This document shows positions 21,481-32,390 of a stretch of 64,000 nt of DNA, piece by piece (position 1 is the stretch's first letter; the number at the start of each line of letters is the position of its first letter). The stretch covers positions 1,773,040 to 1,837,039 of the forward strand of contig CAUYUJ010015837.1 in assembly GCA_963575745.1 (NCBI GenBank), read 5' to 3'. Below the pieces are notes generated by a model. It saw only the letters and a program-made list of their open reading frames with translations, was not told the DNA's origin and did no database searches. Made by a program: the position numbers and the translations under genes. Source of the stretch: Prorocentrum cordatum (lineage: Eukaryota > Sar > Dinophyceae > Prorocentrales > Prorocentraceae).

Positions 21481-21900
21481 CACGCGCTGCGGCCGTGGGG
21501 CCTTTCAGATTCACGCTGGGCACCATCTCGAGCTTCCTGGGATCGCCACTCCTGCGCAACGTTGGAGCATACTTACGCTTTGGGGGGGGGACACGCTGGG
21601 ACAGTGGGTGCGGTTTGCGAAGGGTGCGGTTTGCCTTCCGTCATATCTGCCCCTCCCGCCTCCGGGAAAGGGATGACACAGCGCGTGGTCATCGCCAAAG
21701 GCTCTGGGCTGGCACATGTCCGTCGAACGTGTCCGCAGGGCAAGAAGAACATGTCTAGAGCTTGACATGTGCTACAAGCACAGTTGGCTTTCTAAGAACA
21801 TTTCTGTTGGCGTTAAGAACAGTCTGCTGTGTTATAAGAGCAGTTTCGTCTGGAACAGGTTTAAGATGTTAGGAACATTAAACTGATGTTCTAAGCCTGA
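21481..21900. other. Intergenic stretch; AT-richer repeat-like end
   Basis: At 21775-21895 several short related phrases recur (CTAAGAACATT, TTAAGAACAGT, TATAAGAGCAGT), suggesting a decayed ~28-bp tandem repeat. No gene is recognised. Confidence 0.4.
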
Positions 21901-21904
21901 GCCG

Positions 21905-22310
21905 TTCGCAGAGGCGCGTGGGCCGTCTCCGCGCGGCCCCCCTTTGGGTGTAGGTGGTTTGAGGAGGTAGTTAGTCCAACCCTTGGCCTTCCCCTTCGGT
22001 AAGGGGTGTATCCCCCTCCCGTGGGTTCGGAGCCAGGGTTTCGCTAGATGTTCGAGGGTCTCTTTGGGCCCAAGATTGTTCAAACGTGGTCTCCGACAGT
22101 CTATTGGCCTCTGACATGGCGCACTGCGAGCCCACTATGGCTCTCGAGGTGGCTTCCAACGAGTATCCAATGGCCCCCACGATCGCCAGAAGACTGCTTC
22201 GAATTTTCATAGCGCCCCCCCCAGTACGCCACCAAGAGCCCCACATCTTTCAAGTGCGCTCTGTTTTTCACTCCCGTGTGCTTTCTCGCCGTTTCGCTTC
22301 CGATGGGTGT
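21905..22310 (-). repeat. Composite element fragment in reverse (D and E)
   Basis: The reverse complement of 21915-22050 matches module D (GGGAGGGGGATACACCCC, then AACCACCTACACCC). The reverse complement of 22283-22306 is module E (CGGAAGCGAAACGGCGAGAA). They face the forward copy at 20285-21480, giving two opposed copies within 2 kb. Confidence 0.6.
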
Positions 22311-22539
22311 TCGAGTCTCCGATGGCCGGGATGCTGCTGGCGCGTGAAATGCGTCCAGTTGGATTGAGTGTGGTCACTATCGACACTTCTGGTGCGGCTT
22401 GCTAGCAGGCCACTGGCCTGCTGCTCCTCCGCTTCTTGTCCAAATTTGGAGCGAATCATCGTCGAGGGGGTGGGAAGGGGGGAGAATCAGATGTTGATCA
22501 TGAGGACCTTCCACGGCCCGCCTAAGGGATCTCTTCGAC

Positions 22540-22640
22540 ACTAGCTCGACTTGAGCTCGGCAAAAGTTCGACTCACGTTCGTTTCAAATTCGACGCACGT
22601 CGACGGACCTTCGACGCAGTACGACGCATGAGTGGAGCGA
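22540..22640 (+). repeat. Clustered TTCGAC/CTCGAC motif
   Basis: TCGACTTGAGCTCG, GTTCGACTCACG, ATTCGACGCACGTCGACG and CTTCGACGCAG occur within about 90 bases. Possibly a decayed short tandem repeat. Confidence 0.5.
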
Positions 22641-22815
22641 GTGGCCCCAGGAAGGCCCCAGAACGAGCATCCGAGAAGATGGAGGGGAGATGAGGACGAG
22701 AGTGGGGACGGGGTGCGACGGCGCGAGGGAGAGCGCAGGTGGGCCGAGCTGCGGGCAGGCGGCCCGCGAGCCGCAGTCGGCGTGGTCACAGGCCGCGGCG
22801 CAAAGGGACACAGAA

Positions 22816-22867
22816 AGAGAGACAGACAGACAGACAGACCGACAGACCAACAGACAGACAGACAGAC
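22816..22867 (+). repeat. (CAGA)n microsatellite
   Basis: About twelve tetranucleotide copies with two interruptions. A longer tract of the same unit lies at 48647-48803. Confidence 0.9.
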
Positions 22868-22869
22868 CC

Positions 22870-25070
22870 TGACATCCTCTCGCTGCGCAATAATGACGAC
22901 GGAGTTGTCGTTGCCCACTCTCGGCCTCCATGGGCCCTCAGCGGGCCCTGGGACTGTCAACGCAAACGGCTCAGGATGACAAGCCGGTCCTGGGGAAGGG
23001 GTCCAGACCGCAGTCCATAAACACCAGTTCTTATCTCGGTCGGAAACTGTCAGGCGCCAGGTGAGCATGAGAAAAATGATGTCGGCCATTCGGCGGAAGG
23101 AAACCCAGGCAGACAGAGACAGAGACAGGGAGAGAGAAGGGCCTGGAGCCCGGGGTCTCCAGAATGGCGGCCCTGGACATTCATTTTTCACAGTGCGACG
23201 AGGAGGACGAGGAGGAGACCCTGCTCTTCGTAAGAGACAGCATCACGGCGGGCAGTTTTGGGCCATCTTCTACCCCTGAAGCCCTCGCTGGGGCCCCGGA
23301 CCATCAGAGAACGACTCAGCATGGAGAAGCTGATCCTGGGGAATGGGTCGACACCTCTGGGGGTCCAGGTTGCAAAAAAAGCACGGTGTCGGGATCCGGC
23401 CTTATGCTGCAGTTCCGTGCAGTCGCGCGCAGTCCCCGTCCCTTCCCTTTGCGCTGTTTTTCCTTGCCCGTCCCTCCCCCCCCCTCCGTCCCATCCCTCT
23501 TCATTCGCCAAGCCCCAGGTCTTGACCCCTGCCCTGCCTCCACCGCGGCCCCCCCCACTCCACCTCACCTAGGCTACCCACCTGCTATCCTTGTGCGCCC
23601 TCTCTCTCTCTCTCTCTTTTTCCCTTTCTCATAAACCATCCCCCAATCCTCCTGCCCCCTTCCCGACAAGGCCCTCCACCGTTCCCTGTACCGCATGGGA
23701 GCGCACTCTTCCTTACAATCGCAGCGTCCTCGGTCGTGGAAAATTGCCACTTCGCCTCGTCGCTGGCCACACCCTTGGCTCGGCATGGTGCTCTCCCCTC
23801 GGCGCCCCACGCGTGCTGGCACGTGTGCTCCAACCGTATGTTTCCAGGGCGTCTGGGTACCTCACATCTTCCCCGTCGAACAGCTTCCGGCCGTTTGGGA
23901 TTGCGCTCTCGCCTCGGCGTTGGCCACGCTCATGGCTCTCCAATCTTACCTCCCTGTCCCGCCGTGTCATACTCCTCCCTCGTCCTTTCCCTGTTCCTCC
24001 TTCGCTGGCTCCTCCTTGTCGCCATCTTGGCCATCTTGGCTCCGCCTGGATGGCAAAAACAAAGGGCGAGCGCGCTGGAAGGAATCGGCGGAAACATTTG
24101 TGCGTCAACTGCGATGCGCGCGCATCTTTCTCCCGTCTCCTCCCCCCTCTCCAGCACAGCTGGACAACCATCTTCCTCACTTGGTGGAGGTTCTACACAG
24201 GCTGGCAGCAGTGAGACGCGATTCATCAGTCGGCGAACGGTGGCAGCGGCTCAAAGCACAACGTGAAGTTGAGTGTTGCGCACAGGGGCACCACTCCAAG
24301 CCAGTCTGATGCCAGTCATGGCTGCCTGGAACTGCCGATACTTACATTTGCGAGGTGAGCGTCAGAAGGCGGTAAGCAGGTACTGCTCAGATGGAGGAAG
24401 TTGGCAAAAGTGCAGCAAGAGGTAGAAACGAGACGTAGCCCCCGAAAGAGAGCCTGACTCGGTGGCTGACGCTCTCTTGTTGGCGTTCCAGTGCAAAGAG
24501 GCACTCGAAGCGGCTCTACGGGCCGACCGACGTCGCAGCGGACCTCCCGTTGTCTGTGCAGCTCGTCTGAAGTGTTCGGCAGAACAAGAAGGGTTGTTCC
24601 TAGAGGCGGGTAGCAGCGACCTTCGCGTATCCACTTAGCCCAGAGCGGGTTTCGTAGGACGGACGCCATGAGAATCATCACGTTCAGGCTCGGGCAAGGG
24701 TGTTCCGACACGAGAGATAAGCACAGCACTACGTGGCAGAGAGCAGGCCCCCGCCTCGAATGCCGCCCCTCTGAGGGTCGCAGAACGGCAAGGGGAGCCG
24801 ACAAGCCCTCCCTCGTGCTTGTACCCTCTCGTCGCCGGTCGGGTGTCTGGCGGCTCCGGGCCCTGGCCGCGTGGGGCTTTGCGCGGCGGGCCCAGATGAG
24901 ATGCGGGAGGGGGCGATGGGCAGCCACGCTGCCCACTCGACCCGCTGCCAGTCTCACACATTGTGCTCCTTCTCTTCGTCTCTGCCGCGTTGGCCACGGA
25001 ATGCACGGTTTACTCGAGGGGTGCTGCGGTAGTCCCTTTCCACGACTCCCCTCTGCTCAAAAGGCATCTT
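22870..25070. other. Long intergenic stretch, no recognisable gene
   Basis: Frames of up to 207 codons (23591-24214 plus; 24316-24957 minus) overlap each other on both strands with no domain. A TC run lies at 23601-23618. At 24617-24660 the phrase TTCGCGTATCCACTTAGCCC is a diverged module A. Confidence 0.4.
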
Positions 25071-26592
25071 GACGAGGACCCAGCTATATGCAGCTGTGAG
25101 CACCGCAGCTGTGTGTATGGTCTTCGGTGGATTTCCCCATGGGGCCACGACACGCGTGAGGGGTGTGCCGACATGAGGGTGGGGGCATGCGGACCGTGTC
25201 CTTCGGGCATTCGGCGGGTGTCCGAAACGGGCGTGGCGCCCACATGCGAGCGTCGCCATCGGGGCCTCAGGTGAAGCTCCCTATGGTGCTACGAAACGCG
25301 TGAGGGGTCTGCCGAAGCGGACGTGACGCCCACATGCGAACGTTGCCATTGGGGCCGTCGTTGGAGCTCCTGATGGGCCCACGAACGCGAGAGGGGTGTG
25401 CCGAAGCGGGCGCGACGCCCACATACGAACGTCGCCACTGGGGCCTCAGGTGGATCTCCCCAATGGGGCCACGACACGCGTGAGGGGTGTGCCGAAACGG
25501 GCGTGACGTTCACATGCGAACGTCGCCATTTGGGCCTCAGGTGGAGCTCCCTATAAGACAACGAAACGCTTGAGGGGTGTGCCGAAGCGGGCGTGACGCC
25601 CACATGCGAACGACGCCACTGGGGCCTCAGGTGGAGCGCACTATGGTACCACGAAGCGCGTGAGGGGTGTGCCGAAGCGGGCGTGACGCCCACATGCGAA
25701 CGTCGCTTCTGGGGCCTTCGGTTGGGCTCCCTATGGGCCCACGAATGCGCGAAGGGTGTGCCGAAGCGGGCGTGACGCCCACATGCGAATGTCGCCATTG
25801 GGGCCTTCGGCGGAGCTCCTGATGGGCCCACGAACGCGTGAGGAGCATGCCGAAGCGGGCGTTACGCCCACATGTTAACGTCGCCATTGGGGCCTTAGGT
25901 GGAGCTCCCTGTGGGGGCACGAAGCGCGTGAGGGGTGCCGAAACGGGCGTGACGCCCACATGCGAACGTCGCCATTGAGGCCTCAGGTAGAACTCCCTTT
26001 GGGGCCAGGACAAGTTTGAGGGGTGTGCCGAAGCGGGCGCGACGCCCTCATGCGAATGTCGCCATTGAGGTCTTCGGTGGAGCTCCCTATGGGAACACGA
26101 AACGTGTGAGGGGTGCACTGAGACGGGCGTGGCGTCCACATGCGAACGTCGCTTTTAGGGCCTCAGGTGGAGCTCCCCTCGGGGCCACGAAACGTCTGAG
26201 GCTCTGGTGAAACGGGAACGAATTCCACATGCGAGCGTCGCCATTGAGGCCTTAGGTGGAGCTCCCTGTGGGGGCACGAACGCGTGAGGGGTGTGCCGAA
26301 ACGGGCGTGACGCCCATATGCGAACGTCGCCAGTGGGGCCTCAGGTGGAGCGCACCATGGTACCACGAAGCGCGTGAAGGGGGAGCCGAAGCGGGCGTGA
26401 CGCCCACGTGCGACCGTCGCTTCTGGGGTCTTCGGTGGAACTCCCAATGGGTCTACGAAGCGCGTGAGGGGTGCGCCGACGTGGCTGGCATGCGGAGCGC
26501 AGAGGCAGGGGCGGGAGGAGGGAGGCGCAGGAGGAGGGCTGGAGGAAATGAGACCCGGGGCGCTGCCTTCCCAAAACGAGGACCCAACACCG
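25071..26592 (+). repeat. 90-bp satellite array 2 with flanking motifs
   Basis: About 14 copies of a ~90-bp unit homologous to array 1: GGTGTGCCGAAGCGGGCGTG, ACGCCCACATGCGAACGTCG, CCATTGGGGCCTCAGGTGG, AGCTCCCTATGGGGCCACG. Unit starts are spaced 88-91 bases between 25308 and 26117. The left flank has GACGAGGACCCAGC (25071-25084). The right flank has GGA-rich DNA, GAGGAAATGAGA and ACGAGGACCCAACACCG (26576-26592), as in array 1. Copies within this array are more alike than copies between arrays, so it was homogenised or expanded on its own. Confidence 0.9.
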
Positions 26593-26950
26593 CAGGATGG
26601 TAAGGAAAACATGTGTTCCTTATAACCTCTTTGGCATATCCTGGAATCCTGGAATGGTGGAGTCCTCTTCCCATCAGTTGGGAAGTTGGCAGTCTTCATC
26701 GTCGGGGTGTGATCCGTGTGTGTGTGGTCAGTCGTTGTTCACTGTGCTTCTCCGTCGTGTCAGCGCCGCGCCTCTCTTGTGGGACGCCCCCTTGGGCCGC
26801 GGCCAGTGCGCCCTCCCTCTCTCCCCGTCATCCTGGCCCGGATGGCATGTGCTGACTCCTCTGGGCCGGCACGTGCGGGCACCACCCTGGGTTGCCGCCG
26901 CCGGATTGACTTGCTTCGCCTCGCCGCTTCGCGCGAGGCCGCGACCGCCA
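26593..26950. other. Intergenic stretch, no recognisable gene
   Basis: No gene or element recognised between the satellite array and the GT-rich tract. Confidence 0.4.
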
Positions 26951-26954
26951 AAAG

Positions 26955-27640
26955 TGTGTGTGTGTGTATATGTGTATGTGGGTGTGGTGTGTGGTGTGTG
27001 GTGTGTGGCGTGTGGCGTGTGGCGTGTGATGTGTGTGTGTGTGTCTGGTTGTGTGTGTGTGTCTGTGTCTGTGAATGTGTCTGCGTGTGTGTGTGTGTGT
27101 GTGTCTGTGTGTGTGTGTGTCTGTGTGTGTTTGTCTGTATGCGTGTGTGTGTGTGTGTGTGTGTGGGTGTGGTGTGTGTGTGTGGTGTGTGTGTGTGTTT
27201 GTGTGTGTGTGTGGGTGTGTGTGTGTGTGTGGGTGTGTGGGTGTGTGGGTGGTGGGTGGGTGGGTGGGTGGGTGGGTGGGTGGGTGGGTGGGGGGTTGGG
27301 TGGGGGGGGGGGGGTAGGTTGGTGGGCGGGTGGGTGGGTGGGTGGGTGGGTGTGGTTGTGTGTGTGAGTGCGTGTGGTTGTGTGCGTGTGTTTTTGTGAG
27401 TTTGTTTGTGTGTGCTTTTGTGGTGTGTTTGTGTGTCTGTGTGTCTGTGTGTTCTGTGTGTTGTGTACTTGTGTATGTGAGTTTGTGTATGTTTGTGTGT
27501 GTTTGTGTGTGTGTTTGTGTGCTGTTGTGTGCACTTGTGTGTGAGTTCGTGTGTGTGTGTGTTTGTCTGGTGTGTGGTTGTGTGTGTGGTTGTGTGGTTG
27601 TGCTTGTGTGGGTCTGTGTGGGTTCGTGATTGTGCATGTG
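26955..27640 (+). repeat. (GT)n / (GGGT)n strand-asymmetric microsatellite
   Basis: Nearly 690 bases of G and T on this strand: TGTGTG runs, then GGGT repeats with a G run at about 27244-27352, then more GT. The G-rich middle could form quadruplexes. Minus-strand frames of up to 495 codons rich in Thr and His are pure composition. Confidence 0.95.
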
Positions 27641-29270
27641 TGTGTCGACCGCCTCGCGGAACAACGAGAAGAAACGTCTTTTCCATCCAGGACCCGCGCG
27701 GCGATTTGGACCGTACAGGCTGGCACTGAGCGTCCGTGCTCCCAGCTTGCACCTGGCTTCGAGCCGTGGCACGTATGCGGAGAGCGCGTCCCTCCGAACA
27801 CTCGCTGGGTGAAGACAATGGCTGCAGCATTGCGCACCACGAGCTCTGATCTCGTAGTCGCCCACGCAGGCCTGAACGAAAACGCCAAGAGATTCGGCCC
27901 GCGAAGTTCCCCCATACGTCAGCGAACGTCCGTCGCATCGTGATCGTCATCGTCAGTCGTGTTTCCGTCATCGTAACGTGAAAATCGTCAAAGTGGTCTC
28001 CAGGGAACTGCGCGGCCGCTTGCCCGCAGACGAGCCCCTGCAGAAACCCACAGACGGCCGCCCCTCGAAGCAGGCACCCAGGAACCTCGTGAGCTCCCCC
28101 CAACACACACTCCCATGAAACAGTTCGCTGCGGAGAAATTGAGCACATCCCTCCTGCAAAGCAATCGTGAGCAGGGCCCCCTCGGATACCCCACGCACCA
28201 GCTAACTCACGCCTGGATGCATACAAACTAAAACGAGATGCTGACATGCTTGGTGTCTCCGTTGCCCTAGATTCTGGAGATCACGGGGTCCACGGCTCCT
28301 GTATGCGAGGTACAATTTGGGCAGGGAGAGACCGCCTGAAATGGAGGACGGCTTGCCTACAGGCTGGTACGCCATTTGCCGGCGGTAAGCCCACACACAC
28401 ACCATGTCCCTCACGATCGCATTAGACAGCAGCACATCGAATATGACCCCGCTGGGCGCACGCACACGTAGCCAAGGAGACATGAAGAGACGACGCAGGC
28501 AACAAGGGGAATGAGGCTCACCCAGCACGGCATGGGTACATCCCTTTCGGCAACGCTTGGAAACGTCAGCATATCTGGCATCTCCAGCTGGTCCATTCAG
28601 AAACTCGGCAGGACAATCTCGAACAAGTTCTGGGTATTATCGTTCTTGCTTGTGGGAACGTTGATACCTTTCGCGCAAGTAGTACGCAAGTGGGTCACAT
28701 GCTTCGACACCTCCCTGTTGCTCCAGTTGGCCTCCAGCTTCTCCTCGAACTCATTCTGCGCGCCCGTCCTGAGAGCCACGAGGCGGCACGGCTCGGCATT
28801 GAGTGGGCGGATCTGGAACGGGTTGGGACCACCATCGGACTTCTCCACGCCTTCCTCGTCGTCCTCCTCCTCGCGCCAGCATCGGTGTCCAGAGCTCCGC
28901 CCAGAATTTCCTGGTGTACGAAATGGCGGTCGCCGCCGTTGAAGGGTGAAGGGCGCGCCTGGCGGGAAGCTGCGCTGCCGCTGCCGCCGGGGTTAGGAGG
29001 CGGACCCCGCGGCAACTGCAGTTTGCATCCCCGAGTCGGATGATGACTTCATCGCGGCCGCAAACACGTCGCCCTCCAGCTTCAAGCGGGCGTCCCTCGC
29101 ACGAGTTTCCTCGCTTGCTTCGAAGGCACGGTGCTTGGCACCCTTACGGCGCAGTAGCCCGCTGGCATTCTCAACCCGCTTCTCCTGCGACTCGATGGAT
29201 GACTCCGATAACAGCCGATTGTGTGATTCACGGCGGGAATGGCGATCAGCTCGGCGACCACGGCGGGGTC
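27640..29270. other. Intergenic stretch, possibly 3' remains of a LINE-like element
   Basis: Short minus-strand frames (28202-28528, 28597-28848) lie downstream of the reverse-transcriptase remnant at 29722-30369 in the same orientation, but nothing in them is recognisable. Confidence 0.3.
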
Positions 29271-29721
29271 CGTCAAGGTCATGTTTCTGGCCAGGTCCGC
29301 TCTGGAAACCACGGTAATTTTGCTCCTTCGGGAGCCACTGTCCATTTCGTTTTCGCCCCATGGTTCGGCGGCGCAGTTGCCCCCAGCACCGCGCAATTTC
29401 GCGGGTTTCGACGGCGTTCGGGGCATGCGGAAGCGCATGAGCCAAAGAGCGAAGGACGGAACACGGTCAAGCAAGACGGTGCAATTCCAGGAGGAATTCG
29501 AGAATGACAAGGGCGATAAGGTGACGCGAGAGGCACATGTGTTCTGTCCGGGCCAACTTGCCAAGCAACATCCCGCGGACGCACGGGGAACTCACGGGCG
29601 CGATGCCAGGCCACGCCAGCATGATTGTCGAGAGCCCCGTGCCCTTTACTTTTCCAAAAGCCAGTGTACATTCAGAACGATAACGCGAGGCCTGAAAGAT
29701 AGACATCACGTTCAAGCCACT

Positions 29722-30369
29722 TCATCCCCTCAGCGGGGCCCAAATGATCAGAAAGCCCACCCACAAAGATGGACCCGAGGCACAAAGGCTTGACACATTC
29801 GCCGACGCATGCGCGGCAATCGATGTTGGGAGAGCGAGAACGTCATCCTCATATCGTACCCAGGCGAATTCCGAATCGATGGTGGATACATGGCAGGGAA
29901 ATTCGCGTCGCCAAGTGCGAGAAACTGCACGCGACAGCTTTTTTCCATAACAAAAATATAACAAAACGCAAGCCGACGACATCGTCAACGCCATCACACT
30001 GCCAAGAGCGATGCCACGCACCTCCTTTACCATGTCAGCACAGACACACATGGGAAGCATTGGTGCTGCAATTGCCGCCCTTCGGATGCGGCCCACGGAA
30101 ATAGCATGCCAATTACGATTGTAGGCCCATTGTGGGTGCCGAAACCGACACCGTGGACTTCGCGGCACAAGAATGCGATCATGTTGCTGCCGCGCGCACA
30201 TGGCCGCGACCTGCGCCACCTCCGCCGCGATGTAGTTGCACGCCACCGCACAACTGAGGCCCGCGCACCACCTCGCAGCGCGGGCACCGAAAGCGGCTAT
30301 CCTCCTCCGGAAGGAGCGGGGAGAGGGAGGAGACGGCCGACTGCGAGGCATCCGAGATTTGTTGGACAC
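29722..30369 (-). pseudogene. Decayed non-LTR-like reverse transcriptase fragment
   Basis: A 215-codon minus-strand frame. It contains EFAWVRYEDDVLALP, which fits the Y-x-D-D catalytic motif of LINE-type reverse transcriptases with its usual neighbours, and before it WHAISVGRIRR followed by VRGIALGSVMA, which fits the RG-x-x-x-G-(S/D)-x-x-A motif. Spacing between these motifs is right for this family. The frame stops soon after the DD motif, and the rest of the domain seems to continue in other frames toward 29270, so the copy is broken. No endonuclease could be found upstream (toward 32390). A chance resemblance is the main alternative. Confidence 0.45.
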
Positions 30370-32390
30370 ACCGAACAGCTCATGACACCCAACTTTTGAA
30401 TATCACGCACTGCGCGCGAAATATCTGCCCAACCCATGGCGCAAGGGAGCGCGCTCACATCGATAACCCGACGCCAGCAGCTGCGACCTGGAATTGAACG
30501 CACTTCAGCCATTGCGTCAAAGTAGCACTTGGACTCGGCGAGGGGAGGGCGGACCGCCGCGCCAGCCACCCCCCTGCCCGCGCATGCCCTAGCCCGGCCC
30601 CCGAGGAAAGCCAGGCGGACCAAGGCAGGCACGCGCGCGGAGCGATACGGGAACCCGACGGGGTCCAAGATCAGGTCGATGGCGCCTGCAACCGCGCAAT
30701 CAAGGCCGAGATGAGCTCAGTCTTGCAAATGGTCCGCGCTGCACCTGGGAGATGGTCGCCCTGGATGACAGCTTCGATGCTTCGCGTTGCCCCCTGCGCC
30801 GGGGCTTCGATCGGACCCCGCCTCCGCGCCGGGCCGGGGGCGCGCGCGCGGCCAAGGGCCCGCTCGAAGCACGCCGCGCCAAAGCCGCGTGCCCGACGAG
30901 GAGGACAAAGGGTTCCGCCGCCCGTTGACCAGCTGGTTCGACACCACCACGCTGCACCAGAATTCACTTGGGCAAGACGAGCGGCGGCGCGGTGGCCACG
31001 GGCATCTGGGCAGGCCGAAGAGCACAGCTGATGGCGCGAACGTCGGTCATCTGAGCGCCACCTGGCCGCAGAAATCGGGGCGCCCACTGCCGGGCCGCAG
31101 AGACGCGGCGCCCGCGGCGCTGGAGCCCACGATGGCAGCGGCCGAGTGGCACTTCGATTGCTGCCACAGCAGGGCATAACACGGTTCCGATGGGCATGGT
31201 GGCGCAAGTAGTCTGGGCCGCCGATGCCCCGCACTGCCTGCGAGCACTGGCGCGCGCGACGCACCTCGCGAAAGTGGCCCCGCAGATGCACGAGCGCCAT
31301 GCGGGCCAGCGCGCAGACGGTCAGCCTCTTGCACGTGACATGCAACTGCCGCGTGGAAAGCTCCCGCGGCAAATGCGCCCAATGCACCCGGGGGCCCGCG
31401 ACTAGCTTGTCGGCGGAAGCGCGGAGGGCGGAGGGGCCCGGGAGCGCGGGCGACCCGCGGGCGAATTGGTTTCGCTCGGCCGCGAACATTTGCATGCGCG
31501 ACGTTCCAGGGAGGACGAAACGCAAAGATAAGGGCGCCCTCCAGGTCGAACGCCCCCGCAGACGATGAAGGCGGCGACGGGGAGGCATGGTGGCGAGCCC
31601 GTCGCACGACGCAGACCTGCGCATCTCGGCAGAGCGCCTCCCCGACTGGCCGGCCGAAGGGCAGCGCGGCGATGTTCCGCGAGTCGAAGTGCGAGTCCAG
31701 AACTGGGGCGGAGACCTCCGCCGCAAAACCTGGGCTGCCCGCGCGCATCGAAACGCGCGCGAAGAGAACGCAGACGGCGCCCCGGCGAGTCTCCCGCGAG
31801 CGCGCCAGCGAATGAACCCGCAATTTCTCGGCGAGCCTGGGTGAACAGACCCGTCGATTGCTTGCCGCGGTAGAGCCGATGGACGCGCCTGGCCCATCGG
31901 CGCGGGCCGCGGCACCTGCAGCTTGGAGATAGCAACGACGGCGACGCCGCAGGACATGCCTGGCGGGGTCAAGCGACGCAAAGGCACGGAGGCGGCAACC
32001 ACAAGAGCGCCCACGTCGCGCCGATGCGACACTCCCAAATTTGCGCCACTATTCGACCAACAGACACGGAACGCGCACACGTGAGAGCTGCGCGCCACGG
32101 CAGGACACGACTCTTCGCCACGTCGCCCTCCAGGCCGCGCGGACGCCCAGGGCGCGGCCAGGGTCGCCCTGGACACGAGGCGCGCCACGGGCGGCGGCGA
32201 ACCGCTTTCGCAGTCGGGAGCGGGTGAGACCCCAGAGCAGGCCGCAGCGCGAAAGCCGGTCTCCGCCCAGACGCCGTCTGCAGCGGCGGCGCGAGGCGAC
32301 AACCCCACGGAGCCACGAGAGGAGGCATTTTTTCCGCTCAGGGCCCGCGCGACGAAGGGGGCCGCGCAGGTTGGGACAGCGCCTGCGCGC
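30370..32390. other. Very GC-rich stretch, no recognisable gene
   Basis: Long open frames on both strands reflect GC content. If the reverse-transcriptase fragment at 29722 belongs to a LINE, its 5' part would lie here on the minus strand, but I could not see an endonuclease motif. Confidence 0.35.

Noticed and set aside
27244-27352. Telomere-like G-rich repeat
   Set aside because: The unit is GGGT, not the TTTAGGG expected for dinoflagellates, and the tract is interstitial.
26728-28247. Thr/His-rich minus-strand frames of 345-495 codons
   Set aside because: They read through the GT microsatellite; the sequence is THTHTH-like and open in all frames.
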